From contig DASVWI010000026.1 in assembly GCA_036389675.1 (NCBI GenBank), positions 1-64,000 of the forward strand: a stretch of DNA of 64,000 nt, read 5' to 3'. Each line of letters starts with the position of its first letter. The stretch's first letter is position 1. This document shows, one piece after another, positions 25,178-34,780 of this stretch. The notes under the pieces are model-generated. The model searched no databases. It was not told the origin of the DNA and saw nothing but the letters and a program-made list of their open reading frames with translations. The stretch is from DASQYE01 sp036389675. Its GTDB lineage: Bacteria; Acidobacteriota; Blastocatellia; Pyrinomonadales; Pyrinomonadaceae. Made by a program: the position numbers and the translations under genes.

Positions 25178-25678
25178 TTAAAATGGTGACTCGTCCGCCG
25201 TCGGCCCGTAGACGGGCGGCAAGGGAACGTCGCGCAGCCGAAGATAGACCGAGAGCTGGCCTCGATGATGGACGATGTGGTTGAGGACTACGAAACGAAT
25301 TACGGCGAGGCGTGGCATCTCGAAGAGCAACTGCTCGCCGTTGCGGTAACGCCAGGGCTCAAGCAGGCGCTCTTCGGACAGCGTCTTTAACGACTCAAGA
25401 GCTTCGGCGATGTTTTTATCGAACGCCTCGAGAATACTCGAAACGCTGTCCGCCGCGGGCGACTGTGCCCTGAGGTCGTTGGTGTCGTATTCGTTCAGAG
25501 TCAGAGCTGCGACGAGCAGGCGGGGAAGACCGGCGATGTGCGCCGCCAGCCGTCCGAGCGTCATGGACTTTTCGTGCGGCTGCCACAGGAGCGCGTCCTG
25601 CGGAACTCTTTCGAGCAGCCTTCTCGTCGTCGCCCCCTCGTGCTTCAACTCCGCTATGATGGGCTCGCTAATGTTCAT
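25178..25678 (-). CDS. DinB-family metal-dependent four-helix protein
   Basis: 166 aa of the DinB_2/YfiT-like superfamily, four-helix bundles that bind a divalent metal and often act as thiol-dependent transferases. The candidate metal ligands are His47 (LAAHIAG) and the His pair in LNHIVHHRGQ near 134-139, in the family's usual positions. The start lies only 8 bp after the rodA stop, so it is probably the last gene of the rod operon. No link to cell shape is known, and the reaction cannot be predicted. Confidence 0.85.
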   Translation of the reverse strand: MNISEPIIAELKHEGATTRRLLERVPQDALLWQPHEKSMTLGRLAAHIAGLPRLLVAALTLNEYDTNDLRAQSPAADSVSSILEAFDKNIAEALESLKTLSEERLLEPWRYRNGEQLLFEMPRLAVIRFVVLNHIVHHRGQLSVYLRLRDVPLPPVYGPTADESPF

Positions 25679-25686
25679 GGCTATCC

Positions 25687-26808
25687 TTAGTTGACGAAGC
25701 GGCGCAGCTGGACGCTGATGGCGAAACCGATGGCGATGAAGGTGGCGAGGACAGATGAGAGGCCCGCGCTCATCAGAGGCAGCGGGACGCCGATCACGGG
25801 CAGCATGCCGAGCGCCATGCCTATGTTGATGAAAAGCTGGAAGGCCAGACCGCCGACAATCGCCATGATGACGAGCATGCCCGTGCGGTCAGGCGCACGC
25901 CGTGCCCCCGATATCAGCCGCGAAAACAGAAGCGCATAGGCCACCAGCAGCAGGATAGAGCCGACGAAGCCAGTGGTCTCAGCCGTCACCGCAAAGATAA
26001 AGTCCGTGTGCGGCGACGGCAGAAATTTAAGACGACTCTGCGAATACTCCGACGAAGCGCGCGTGCCTGAGATTCCGCCCTTGCCGACCGTCACGATGGA
26101 TTGCCAAGTGTGATAACCGAAGCCGCGCCGGTCTGCGTTCTCAGGGTCGAGGATGACGTTGATGCGCTCCTGCTGGTAATTCTTAATCTTGCCGGTCTTG
26201 ACCCCGACCATGTAAGCGGCTGGGATGAGCAGGATGCTTAACAGGAGCGAGGCCACGACAATCCACATCCGCACCGACGAGAGAAAGAGCACGACGGCCA
26301 AGAGAGGAAAATAGGTGAGCGTTTGCCCCGCATCCGGCTCAAGCAGGATAAGCCCGACGGGCAGCGCCAGAATGCCTACGCCCACAAGCGTCTCCATCCA
26401 CGTCAGCACCCCGTGCCTGTGCTTGCCGAAAAAATAGGCGAGCATCAACACGGTCGGAATCTTGACGAACTCCGAAGGCTGGAATTGTCCTATGCCCGGC
26501 AGCTTGATCCAGCAGCGCTGCCCGTTGATCTTCATCCCGATGCCGGGGATGAGGACGATCACCAGCAGCACGAGCCCGAAGACGTAGAAGGCCGGCGCGA
26601 TTCGTACAAGCTTGCGATAGTCCGTGAACGCGACGGCGAGCATCGTGACGAGCGCGATGCCGAGGCCGATCAACTGCTTCTGCGCGTAGGTATCATAGGG
26701 CTGGGCGTTGTGAATCTGCCACGTGCCGAAGACGACTATGCCGACGGCCAGCAGCGCCAGAAACCAATCGAAATCGCGGACTTTGCGTCGTTCTAAAATG
26801 GCTGACAT
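25687..26808 (-). CDS. rodA: Rod-shape peptidoglycan polymerase RodA (SEDS)
   Basis: 373 aa with about ten transmembrane helices, the SEDS family of peptidoglycan glycosyltransferases that polymerise lipid II. Family landmarks: GIGMKINGQRCWIKLPG and FQPSEFVKIPTVL (about 110-145), and the C-terminal PLMSAGLSSVLATF block matching the PFxSyGGSS region. It works as a pair with PBP2 (gene at 26900), which lies directly upstream and is separated by a repeat-containing 91-bp spacer. Part of the mreB-mreC-mreD-mrdA-rodA operon. Confidence 0.95.
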   Translation of the reverse strand: MSAILERRKVRDFDWFLALLAVGIVVFGTWQIHNAQPYDTYAQKQLIGLGIALVTMLAVAFTDYRKLVRIAPAFYVFGLVLLVIVLIPGIGMKINGQRCWIKLPGIGQFQPSEFVKIPTVLMLAYFFGKHRHGVLTWMETLVGVGILALPVGLILLEPDAGQTLTYFPLLAVVLFLSSVRMWIVVASLLLSILLIPAAYMVGVKTGKIKNYQQERINVILDPENADRRGFGYHTWQSIVTVGKGGISGTRASSEYSQSRLKFLPSPHTDFIFAVTAETTGFVGSILLLVAYALLFSRLISGARRAPDRTGMLVIMAIVGGLAFQLFINIGMALGMLPVIGVPLPLMSAGLSSVLATFIAIGFAISVQLRRFVN

Positions 26809-26817
26809 GATAAAAAC

Positions 26818-26899
26818 AGTGGCAAGTAATGAGTGACGAGCGACGAGCGTAAGGACGAAGTTTTAAGTTTTTAACTTGCCACTTGTCCCTCGCGACTCG
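26818..26899. repeat. Inverted-repeat element between mrdA and rodA (GAGTGACGAG family)
   Basis: The ends pair through 26818-26827 and 26874-26883 (10 bp). It contains GAGTGACGAG and TTTTAACTTGCCACT, motifs found again in the mreC-mreD spacer at 29457-29552. It fills nearly the whole space between two genes of one operon. Confidence 0.6.
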
Positions 26900-28783
26900 T
26901 CAGTGCTTCATAGCGATTTGTTCTGCGCCGGGAGGCTCCTCTTTGCGTGTCTTGCGATAGTATTCGTCGTAGACGGCACGGACGGCGGGCGCGGCGTATG
27001 TGCCGCCGAAGCCGACGTTTTCGATGAGCGCCAACACGGAGATTTCCGGTTTGTAGGCGGGCGCGTATGAGACGAACCACGCGTGGTCTTTGTTCTCGCC
27101 GGTATCTTTGCCGAGGCCGACGACCTGAGCGGTTCCTGTCTTACCCGCGATGTCGAACCCGGCCATCTTGATGCGCGCCGCCGTGCCGAAGTTGTTGACC
27201 ACACCCCACATCCCTTCGACGACCATGTGATGCTGGTCTTCGGGGATGGGAATCACCTTGGGCGCTGGATGATCGAAGCTATGAGCGGGGCGCGCCTGAA
27301 AGGGGCCAATCTCGCTGACTTCGCGCGCCTCTTTGAGCAGGTGCGGGACAAAGAGCTTGCCTCCGACGCCTATGCCCGCGATGGCGCGCAGCAGAGAGAT
27401 GGGCGTGATGATATCGTAAACCTGACCGAACGAGGCGTAGACCGTATCTATGTCTCTCCACTCAGGGTCGTGCGGATTCCAGCGCGCCTTGAATTCGGGC
27501 GACGGCGTCCAGCTGACGACTTCGTGCGGCAGGTCTATGCCCGTGCGCTTGTTGAAGTCGAACTCGTCGACCATCTCCATAATCCCGCTGATGCCCATCT
27601 TGAGGCCGAGGCGGTAGAAGTAGCCGTCGCAGGATTTCGTGATCGCATAGCGCAGTTCCGGCACGCCGTGGTTGCCCATGCAGCGCGTGAACTTGTTGCC
27701 GACCGTGATGCCGCCGCCGCAGAGTATGTTCGAGTTGTCAATGGTGATCGCGCCCTGCTGCAACCCGGCGACGGCCATCGGTATCTTCCACGTCGAGCCG
27801 GGCGGGTAGCGCCCCTGTATGGCGCGGTTGACCAGCGGCGTGCGCGGGTCTTGCTTTAGGGCCGCATACTCGGCGCGCCCCTCCTTGGTCGTGATGCGCT
27901 GCGAGAAGAGGTTCGGGTCGTAGGTCGGATAGGAGGCCAGCACCAGTATCTCGCCATTGTTCGGGTCCATGGAGATGATGACGCCGCGCTTGGAGGGCGA
28001 GTTTCGAAGGCGGTCTTCGGCCACCATCTGTAGGTCAAGGTCGATGCTCGTGACTAAATCCTGTCCGGGCTGCGGCTCGACGCGCTCAATCTCGCTCTGA
28101 ATGTGCCCGCGACTGTCCACGACCACCTTGCGATAGCCGTTGCGCCCGCGCAGGTAGTCGTCATAGACGGCTTCCAGCCCCTCCTTGCCGATGATGTCGC
28201 CGGGGCCGTAGCCGTTATCTTTGTAGCGCGGCTGCTCCAACTGCTGAGGGCTGATCTCGCCGACGTAGCCGAGCACGTGTGCCAGCACGCCGTCTTCCGG
28301 GTAACGACGCTGCGGGGCGGGCTCGACGCGTAGCTCTGGAAACTCAAGCGCGTGTGATTCGACCCATGCGATGTCGGCCAGCGTGGCGTTCTCCTTAACG
28401 CGTATGGACTCGAAGGCGGGCTGGGATTTGACCTCGTCAAAATGCTCGCGCAGGATGTCTGCGTCAACCGCGAGCCCGTCGGCAAGCGGACGTATGACCG
28501 AGCCGAAGTCTTTGCCCTTCATGTCCTCGCGCGAGAGGATGACGTTGTAGATGGGGCGCGAATCAACCAGCAGCTTGCCGTTGCGGTCCAGGATGACGCC
28601 GCGCGGGGCCGGAATCGGCAGCAGGCGTATACGCTGGTTCTCCGCGCGCTCGGCGTAGTAGGAGCCGTTGACGACCTGTAGGACGTAGAGCCTGACGCCA
28701 AGCACGGCCAGCAGCAGCAGCACCAGCACCTGTATAATCCTTAGCCGAAGCCGCAGGTTTTGTGAATCATCCTCGAATTTCAT
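26900..28783 (-). CDS. mrdA: Penicillin-binding protein 2 (transpeptidase of the elongasome)
   Basis: 627 aa. One N-terminal transmembrane helix (about 17-37), a pedestal/dimerisation domain (about 50-230) and the transpeptidase domain (about 250-600). Catalytic motifs: SxxK is STWK with Ser330 and Lys333, SxN is replaced by SCD in the KSCDGYFY segment (Asp at this position is normal for PBP2), and KTG is KTGTAQV near 545. It crosslinks peptidoglycan in partnership with RodA, downstream. It lies in the rod operon after mreD with a 117-bp gap. Confidence 0.95.
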   Translation of the reverse strand: MKFEDDSQNLRLRLRIIQVLVLLLLAVLGVRLYVLQVVNGSYYAERAENQRIRLLPIPAPRGVILDRNGKLLVDSRPIYNVILSREDMKGKDFGSVIRPLADGLAVDADILREHFDEVKSQPAFESIRVKENATLADIAWVESHALEFPELRVEPAPQRRYPEDGVLAHVLGYVGEISPQQLEQPRYKDNGYGPGDIIGKEGLEAVYDDYLRGRNGYRKVVVDSRGHIQSEIERVEPQPGQDLVTSIDLDLQMVAEDRLRNSPSKRGVIISMDPNNGEILVLASYPTYDPNLFSQRITTKEGRAEYAALKQDPRTPLVNRAIQGRYPPGSTWKIPMAVAGLQQGAITIDNSNILCGGGITVGNKFTRCMGNHGVPELRYAITKSCDGYFYRLGLKMGISGIMEMVDEFDFNKRTGIDLPHEVVSWTPSPEFKARWNPHDPEWRDIDTVYASFGQVYDIITPISLLRAIAGIGVGGKLFVPHLLKEAREVSEIGPFQARPAHSFDHPAPKVIPIPEDQHHMVVEGMWGVVNNFGTAARIKMAGFDIAGKTGTAQVVGLGKDTGENKDHAWFVSYAPAYKPEISVLALIENVGFGGTYAAPAVRAVYDEYYRKTRKEEPPGAEQIAMKH

Positions 28784-28900
28784 AACCGTCTAAGAGTAAA
28801 CCATCGATTGAGTGCGATACCCGACCCCTTCACATTATACTCACAAAATCATTCAAGCCGTTATGACTGATTTCTTACCGCTGGATGGCCTGTGACTTCC

Positions 28901-29446
28901 TTATCTTCTCTTCAGGGTGCTCGGGCCGCGCCGAGCGATGCGGCGACGCCAAGCGAACTGTCGGCGCTGGCGTGCGCGGTCGCTAAAGAAGGTGTCGAGC
29001 ACGTAGAGGATGAGCGTGCCCGCGACGGTCGTGCCGATCAGTTTGAAGGATGCCGTCTCGGCGAAAGGCTTGAGCGAAGGCTGGCTGAGCATCCGATGAA
29101 GGAGCACGAAGACCAGCGAGTCTAAAAGGGCCGCCCCTGCCAGAACGGGGATTCTGACCAGAGGGTTGTCGAGCATCACCCGCGTCGCTAGATAGGCGAT
29201 CAGGTAGGCCACTAAGGTCTTTGAGAAACCGCCCGCGCCGAGCAAGCCCCCTCCGCCCAGAGCATCCATCGCCAGCCCGGCGACCGCGCCGATCACGAGC
29301 GCCTGCAAGGGGTCGCGCTGCAGGGCGAAATAGACGACCACGATCAACGGCAGGTCAATATAGACAAAAGGGGGCCAGATGGCTCCCAGCGAAGATTGCA
29401 GAATGACAGCCAGAGCGAGAACCAGCGCGATTTTCAGTTGACGCAT
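28901..29446 (-). CDS. mreD: Rod shape-determining protein MreD
   Basis: 181 aa, five or six hydrophobic helices, short loops, a basic C-terminal tail. The start MRQLKIALVLALAVILQSSL and the LPLIVVVYFALQRDPLQALVIG block are typical of MreD. It bridges MreC and the PBP2-RodA pair in the inner membrane. Position between mreC and mrdA settles the call. Confidence 0.93.
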   Translation of the reverse strand: MRQLKIALVLALAVILQSSLGAIWPPFVYIDLPLIVVVYFALQRDPLQALVIGAVAGLAMDALGGGGLLGAGGFSKTLVAYLIAYLATRVMLDNPLVRIPVLAGAALLDSLVFVLLHRMLSQPSLKPFAETASFKLIGTTVAGTLILYVLDTFFSDRARQRRQFAWRRRIARRGPSTLKRR

Positions 29447-29456
29447 TCTTTAAAGA

Positions 29457-29552
29457 CAGTGATGAGTGACGAGTGATGGACAAGAGACTGAGCCGCTGGC
29501 ATTGATGGCCTTTGGTTTTAACTTGTCACTGACCGCTCGTCACTGCTTTTTA
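29457..29552. repeat. Inverted-repeat element between mreC and mreD (GAGTGACGAG family)
   Basis: It opens with CAGTGATGAGTGACGAGTG and ends with the complement-type motif CGCTCGTCACTG. It shares GAGTGACGAG and TTTTAACTTG(T/C)CACT with the copy at 26818-26899. The right end overlaps the last codons of mreC (stop at 29540). Confidence 0.55.
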
Positions 29553-30433
29553 ACATTGGGCAGCGCCTGGTCAGGCGCTGTGCGTTGTGGGGGCTTGTAT
29601 TGCAGCACGGCGACCTCTTGCAGCGCGTTAAGGCGCGCGCTCGGCTTAATACGAATGACATGGGGCACGGTGGCCGACCCCTTTTTGACTTCAACCACTT
29701 CGCCGACGCTCAGGCCCGGCGGGTAGATCGTGTCCTGACCCGTGGTCGTCACGTAGTCGCCCACGTTGACCTCTTCGAGGCCCGAAACGTAGCGCATCTC
29801 GACCAGCCCGTTGATGCCAAGGCCGCGCACGGAGCCGAGCGCGTTGGATTGGCCCAGTTGGCCCACGAGCGCCCCGGCGGCAGCCTTCTCGTCCGTAATC
29901 AACATAACCTCAGCTGTCCAGGGGCTCGTCGCCACCACGCGCCCGACGATCCCGCTCGGCGTCACCACCGGCATATTGTTTTCGACGCCGGACATACGGC
30001 CACGATTGATCGTCACCATGTCGAACCAGAGCGAGGGGTCGCGCGCGATGACGCTGGCCGCGACCATCCCGTACTCGTTCTTCTCTTTAAGATCGAGCAG
30101 GGCTTTCAGTCGCGCGTTCTCGTCGGCGGCCATCCGCGTCTCGTTCAGCTCGATCTGCATCTGCTCCACGCGCTGCCTCAGCTGTTCATTCTCCGACGCG
30201 GCGTTCCTCAAGTTGGCGACGCGCTCAATGAATCCGAGCCCGGCCCCGCCAGCGCCCGTCGTCACTCTCTGCGCGGGCGAGACAATGGCCTGTGCCCAGA
30301 CGCGAATCATGCGCTGCTTGGTCACGTTGTCGCGCGCGTCATAGGCCATCAGCGCCAGATTCACAAAAAGCAGCCCGACGAGCCACCAGGGGGCTCGCTG
30401 CCTGATCTCTCTTTGTGTGCGAACGACTGCCAT
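29540..30433 (-). CDS. mreC: Rod shape-determining protein MreC
   Basis: 297 aa bitopic protein: one transmembrane helix (about 17-35), a coiled coil (about 65-105) and the periplasmic double beta-barrel (about 110-280) with the family blocks VIARDPSLWFDMVTINRG and VGDYVTTTGQDTIYPPGL. It activates PBP2 and organises the elongasome. It directly follows mreB with an 81-bp gap. Confidence 0.95.
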   Translation of the reverse strand: MAVVRTQREIRQRAPWWLVGLLFVNLALMAYDARDNVTKQRMIRVWAQAIVSPAQRVTTGAGGAGLGFIERVANLRNAASENEQLRQRVEQMQIELNETRMAADENARLKALLDLKEKNEYGMVAASVIARDPSLWFDMVTINRGRMSGVENNMPVVTPSGIVGRVVATSPWTAEVMLITDEKAAAGALVGQLGQSNALGSVRGLGINGLVEMRYVSGLEEVNVGDYVTTTGQDTIYPPGLSVGEVVEVKKGSATVPHVIRIKPSARLNALQEVAVLQYKPPQRTAPDQALPNVKKQ

Positions 30434-30514
30434 AAGTAATGAGATCCGAGATGCCGGACGTTAGATGTTGGTCAGAAGCCAAAGGCTGTCATACGGCATC
30501 TGTGAGCATCTGTT

Positions 30515-31561
30515 TTAGGTTCCGCTCGTCAGGGTATTGTCCCACTTGACGCGCTTCAGCAGATTGAAATCCGAGAGCATCTTGCCCGTGCCGAGCACGA
30601 CAGATGAGAGCGGGTCGTCGGCCAGAGAGACCGGCAGGCCCGTCTCAATCGAGAGACGGCGATCAAGATTCTTCAGGAGCGCGCCGCCGCCCGTCAGCAC
30701 AATGCCGCGCTCGACGATGTCAGCCGAAAGCTCTGGGGGCGTCCTCTCAAGAGCGACGCGCACGGCGTTGACGATTGTGGCGACCGAGTCCGAGAGCGCT
30801 TCACGCACCTCCTCGTCCGTGATCGTGATGGTTTTGGGAATGCCTTCGATGAGGTTGCGCCCGCGCACCTCCATCGTCAGCACTTCGTCTAAGGGGAAGG
30901 CCGAGCCGAGCTCGATCTTGATCGCCTCGGCTGTCCGCTCGCCTATAAGTAGGTTGTACTTGCGCTTGATGAACTGCGTGATCGCCTCGTCCATCTCGTT
31001 GCCGGCGACACGCACGGCGCGCGAATAGACTATGCCGGACAGGGAGATGACGGCGATGTCTGTGGTTCCGCCGCCGATGTCCACGACCATGTTGCCGTGC
31101 GGCTCTGTGATCGGCAGCCCTGCGCCGATGGCCGCCGCCATCGCTTCCTCGACGAGGTAGACTTCGGAAGCCTTGGCGCGATAGGCGGAGTCCTCCACGG
31201 CGCGGCGCTCGACCTGCGTAATTTCGGAGGGGATGCCGATGACGACGCGCGGGCTCACCCATGTCTTTCCGTTATGGGCCTTTCTGATGAAGTGCTGGAG
31301 CATCTTTTCCGTGACTTCAAAGTTGGCGATGACGCCGTCTTTCATGGGCCGTATGGCGACGATATTGCCGGGCGTGCGCCCGAGCATCTCCTTGGCATCA
31401 CGGCCCACGGCTTCAACCAGATTGGTGATCTTGTTGATTGCCACGATTGACGGCTCGGAGACGACGATGCCGCGCCCCTTTGCATAAACGAGTGTGTTGG
31501 CAGTGCCGAGGTCTATTGCCAGGTCGCTGGAAAAGAGACTGAAGACTGATTTAAAGGCCAT
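30515..31561 (-). CDS. mreB: Actin-like rod-shape protein MreB
   Basis: 348 aa. Actin-fold ATPase that forms membrane-bound filaments guiding lateral wall synthesis. Phosphate-1 (AIDLGTANTLVY, about 16-27), phosphate-2 (VVDIGGGTTDIAV, near 164) and the adenosine motif (GIVLTGGGALL, near 290) are all present. The N-terminus MAFKSVFSLFSSD provides the amphipathic/hydrophobic membrane anchor. It is the first gene of the rod operon. A 187-bp gap upstream, before the cyclase gene stop at 31749, probably holds the operon promoter. Confidence 0.97.
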   Translation of the reverse strand: MAFKSVFSLFSSDLAIDLGTANTLVYAKGRGIVVSEPSIVAINKITNLVEAVGRDAKEMLGRTPGNIVAIRPMKDGVIANFEVTEKMLQHFIRKAHNGKTWVSPRVVIGIPSEITQVERRAVEDSAYRAKASEVYLVEEAMAAAIGAGLPITEPHGNMVVDIGGGTTDIAVISLSGIVYSRAVRVAGNEMDEAITQFIKRKYNLLIGERTAEAIKIELGSAFPLDEVLTMEVRGRNLIEGIPKTITITDEEVREALSDSVATIVNAVRVALERTPPELSADIVERGIVLTGGGALLKNLDRRLSIETGLPVSLADDPLSSVVLGTGKMLSDFNLLKRVKWDNTLTSGT

Positions 31562-31748
31562 TTATGTGTCCATATCTTTTGAATGTAGGAAATGCGCCTG
31601 AAGGGGTGAGCCGTCTCGCATACGTGGGTGGCTTCGCTGGCCGGGAAACGCGCATGCAAAAAGTTCGGTTGACGCTCACCGCACAGGAGCGAACTCTTTA
31701 AGATACACCGAAGTAAAGTGATTTGCTATTGCGAAATCGCTTTTTCGC

Positions 31749-33257
31749 TTAAAAAGTTGGGGAGAGTGGCTGGGGTGCGATACGAATGCAGTTTTTGTTG
31801 GCCGCTTTGGCTTCGTACATCGCCCGGTCGGCGCAGGCGATCAGTTGTTGCGGCGACTGAGCGTGCTGCGGGAAAGCAGCCACGCCGAAGCTCGCCGTCA
31901 GGTGCAGGCACAGGGAGCGCCCGCCGTGGAAGCGATGGCCCGCGATGCGCTCGCGGACGCGCTCGGCCACCAGCATCGCCTGCTCGATGCCGCTTTCCGG
32001 CAGGATAATGACGAACTCGTCGCCGCCGTAGCGGGCCACAATGTCCGTATCACGCACCGAAGAGAGAATCACCGACGCCATCTCCATCAGGACGTGAGAG
32101 CCGACGAGGTGACCGTGCTGGTCGTTGATGCCCTTGAAATCGTCCAGATCGAGGAAGAAGGCGGCGACCGTCGAGCCGTAGCGGCGCGCGCGCTTGATCT
32201 CGCTCAGGAGGAATTGGCGTAGAAAGCGCGCATTGTGCAGTTTCGTCAGATCATCGGTCAGAGAGAGGCGTTCGGCCTCGGCGATTCGCACGGAGTTGGA
32301 GAGAGCAGAGGCGATGGGCAGGGCGAGGGCACACAGAAGCGCCGCCTCGGATTTGGAAAAGAGGCGTGAGCCCGTGCCCTCGCGCACGGCTTCGAGCACT
32401 CCCATCACGCGCTCGCCCGTTAAGAGAGGCACGGCCATAATGCGCTGCCCCTTCTCACTTCGCCTGACGGTCTCTCCGCTGCCGATGCTCTCTTTGACGG
32501 CCTTCGACTCTGCGCCGGCGAGCATCAGGGCATCGCCCATCAGGGCGCGCCGCCAGTCCTTTTCCGGTATCTCGCGATTGCTCGCGGTCAGCCCGCGCGC
32601 CGCGAGCGGCTCAAGCTTTGAAGCCTCCGCGCCCGTCTGTTCCGAAGTCAGGTAAATAGTCCAGCGGTCGGCACGAATGAGCGGGGCGAGCCCGGCCAGC
32701 GCCGTCTGCGCGGCGCTCTTCTGATCTGTGGCGAAGTGCAGGGATGCGACCAGCTCAAAGGCGGCGCTCAGGGCGAAGGGTCGCATTCCGCGCGGCAGAA
32801 GCAGCGAGCCCGAATCGATCAGGCGTGCGGCATCTATGGGCAGCCTGAGGTCGCCCGTGCGACCGTGTTCTTCCATCTCGCGCAGCAGTGCGGGCAACTG
32901 CGCCGGGCTCGCGGCGACCGTCTTAAAGCCCATACGCTTGAGCGCAGCGTCGTCGAATGAATTACGCAGAACTGCTCCATTACCGTTGGCGTAGGGACGG
33001 CAGGCGACCAGCGGAGCATCGGGCCAGAGGAGCGTGGCGCGCTCGACCACACTGTAAAGCTCCATCGTGTTGGCTTCCGGGGCAACCTCGTAAAGGACGG
33101 CCAGCGGAGGGGAAGCGCCGTTGCCGTTCGGCTGCGGGCTCACGGCGTCGAAAGGAGACGCGACGGCACGGGCTATCTCTATGCCCGCTGCGCGCAGGGC
33201 TTCGCCGAGCGCGCCCGCGCTCTGCGTCTCGGCCATCAATATCACGTGCTTAGACAT
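31749..33257 (-). CDS. Diguanylate cyclase with GAF-like sensor
   Basis: 502 aa. The N-terminal about 125 residues are a divergent receiver-like alpha/beta domain without a recognisable phosphoacceptor set; about 160-320 are GAF-like; about 330-495 are GGDEF. The active site GGDEF is intact, and RxxD (RDTD) lies five residues before it, so it is predicted active and product inhibited. The start follows the stop of the FecR-type gene by only 7 bp, so a membrane FecR-domain protein and a c-di-GMP synthase are made from one mRNA. Together with the gene at 7612 this is the second GGDEF protein in the window. Confidence 0.92.
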   Translation of the reverse strand: MSKHVILMAETQSAGALGEALRAAGIEIARAVASPFDAVSPQPNGNGASPPLAVLYEVAPEANTMELYSVVERATLLWPDAPLVACRPYANGNGAVLRNSFDDAALKRMGFKTVAASPAQLPALLREMEEHGRTGDLRLPIDAARLIDSGSLLLPRGMRPFALSAAFELVASLHFATDQKSAAQTALAGLAPLIRADRWTIYLTSEQTGAEASKLEPLAARGLTASNREIPEKDWRRALMGDALMLAGAESKAVKESIGSGETVRRSEKGQRIMAVPLLTGERVMGVLEAVREGTGSRLFSKSEAALLCALALPIASALSNSVRIAEAERLSLTDDLTKLHNARFLRQFLLSEIKRARRYGSTVAAFFLDLDDFKGINDQHGHLVGSHVLMEMASVILSSVRDTDIVARYGGDEFVIILPESGIEQAMLVAERVRERIAGHRFHGGRSLCLHLTASFGVAAFPQHAQSPQQLIACADRAMYEAKAANKNCIRIAPQPLSPTF

Positions 33258-33264
33258 AAAGCTG

Positions 33265-34521
33265 CTATCTCTTCGGGCGCGATGCGCCGCCGGAGAGGGG
33301 AATGCGGTACTGCTCGCTGTTTCCCTGCGGGTCTTGCGCTTCGAGCATAATCTCGCGCGCCTCAGCCGGGATGGTGATCTGTAATTGGAAGGTTCCGTCG
33401 GCAGCCGAAAGGGTCTCGCGCCCGAGGATGCGTATGGTCGTGCCGCGCGGCGCGTGTCCGCGGATGATATAGACGTTGCCGCCTATGAAATCGAAAGTGA
33501 CATTGGAAACGGCCACGCGCTCGCCCCTGCCCGCAGGCGAGACGATGAACTTCTGCGGCTCGCACCAGTCGCTGGTCTGTCCCGAAGAGGCCGTGGCGCG
33601 CACGCGCCAGAAGTAATCGCCGGGCCTGAGGTCGCTGGCGTTGAATTCCATGGCGATCAACTGGTCGCGCTCGATGACTCGGCCCGCGGCGACAAAGAAG
33701 GGAGAGGTGGCAACCTCCACGCGGTAATGCGCGGGCGTACCCGAAGCCGGACGCTGCCACTTCAGAGAGACGTTGGCAGAGCCACCGGCTCCGGCCTGTA
33801 CCCGCTCAAGATTGCGCGGCGCAACCGGCGGAGGAACCTCCAGCAGCCGCTCGCGGCGGGCCACCGTGCCCGATTGATTGATCGAGATATACTCGCCGTT
33901 ACGCACGGTAGTCTTATCGCCGTTGGACGTTGTGGTCTCAAGCTGGCCGGAAGCGACGCGAATCTCCTCCGTCTTATCCGGGTTGACGCCGAAGCTCGCG
34001 CCCGTATCGGAAGTCAGGCTGCTCTGCGTCTGGTGCGTCTCGACGACGTTGCTCGCGCCGTCCGGCTGCTGTTCCGTGCGGACGTTGATCTGTCCGGTAT
34101 CGACCGCCACGCGCACCTGCGTGCGCTGCTCGCCTTCGACCTTGGTATTTTCTCGTATGATGACCGTGCTGTTAGGGCGCACGACCAGAGTAGAGCCGTC
34201 TGCGAGGGTGATGCGGGCACGACCGTCCGTCTGCGTCTGCACGGTATCGCCGGGGTAGAGCTGCGTCTGGCTGCCCGCCGCGATTGATTCGCGCGTCGTC
34301 GCCCGAATGACGCGCACGTCGCCCTCGAAAGAGATAAAACGTGCCCCGGCAGGCGCGTCCGCCACCGCCGCGCCGCCCTTAAACGGAGAGCCGTACTTCC
34401 AGACATAGAGGCCCGCGCTGCCCCCCAGCACGCTCAGCAGGAGCAGCGTCACGATAAAGTAGATTTGCCGCTTCTCAATGATCCACCAGTCGAGATCGAA
34501 GCGACCCTGTTTAGTAGCCAT
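33265..34521 (-). CDS. Membrane-anchored FecR-domain protein
   Basis: 418 aa from the ATG at 34521, just before MATKQGRFDLDWW; a longer in-frame start at 34596 adds an unlikely leader. One transmembrane helix (about 20-40) near the N-terminus leaves a large periplasmic part. A FecR domain spans about 65-160 (GDVRVIRATTRES, then SRITLADGSTLVVRPNS-type strands). A fibronectin-III-like segment (about 230-330) and a final Ig-like domain follow. FecR domains usually sense or scaffold at the envelope. No sigma factor or TonB receptor is adjacent, so classical FecIR signalling is unlikely; the downstream GGDEF gene is the more probable partner. Confidence 0.85.
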   Translation of the reverse strand: MATKQGRFDLDWWIIEKRQIYFIVTLLLLSVLGGSAGLYVWKYGSPFKGGAAVADAPAGARFISFEGDVRVIRATTRESIAAGSQTQLYPGDTVQTQTDGRARITLADGSTLVVRPNSTVIIRENTKVEGEQRTQVRVAVDTGQINVRTEQQPDGASNVVETHQTQSSLTSDTGASFGVNPDKTEEIRVASGQLETTTSNGDKTTVRNGEYISINQSGTVARRERLLEVPPPVAPRNLERVQAGAGGSANVSLKWQRPASGTPAHYRVEVATSPFFVAAGRVIERDQLIAMEFNASDLRPGDYFWRVRATASSGQTSDWCEPQKFIVSPAGRGERVAVSNVTFDFIGGNVYIIRGHAPRGTTIRILGRETLSAADGTFQLQITIPAEAREIMLEAQDPQGNSEQYRIPLSGGASRPKR

Positions 34522-34780
34522 AATTGTGGGAGGTGAGACCGTATCCAGCGGGGGCGAAAAACCTAGTTTCCAGCGGTCGAGAACACAGGCGGGCAAGAAA
34601 TCCCTACCGATTTGAAATTAACACAGGCGGATGATCGGTTCAAGCATCTTTTACAATGTTGGCAAAACTCGCTCTCTATATATAGAAGGGCACGGGATTG
34701 GAACACGATTATTCGGGCTCAAAGCTCCAATCCTCAAGCCGCAAATCCGCAAATTCGGCGCTAAAAGGCCGGATTTTGAA

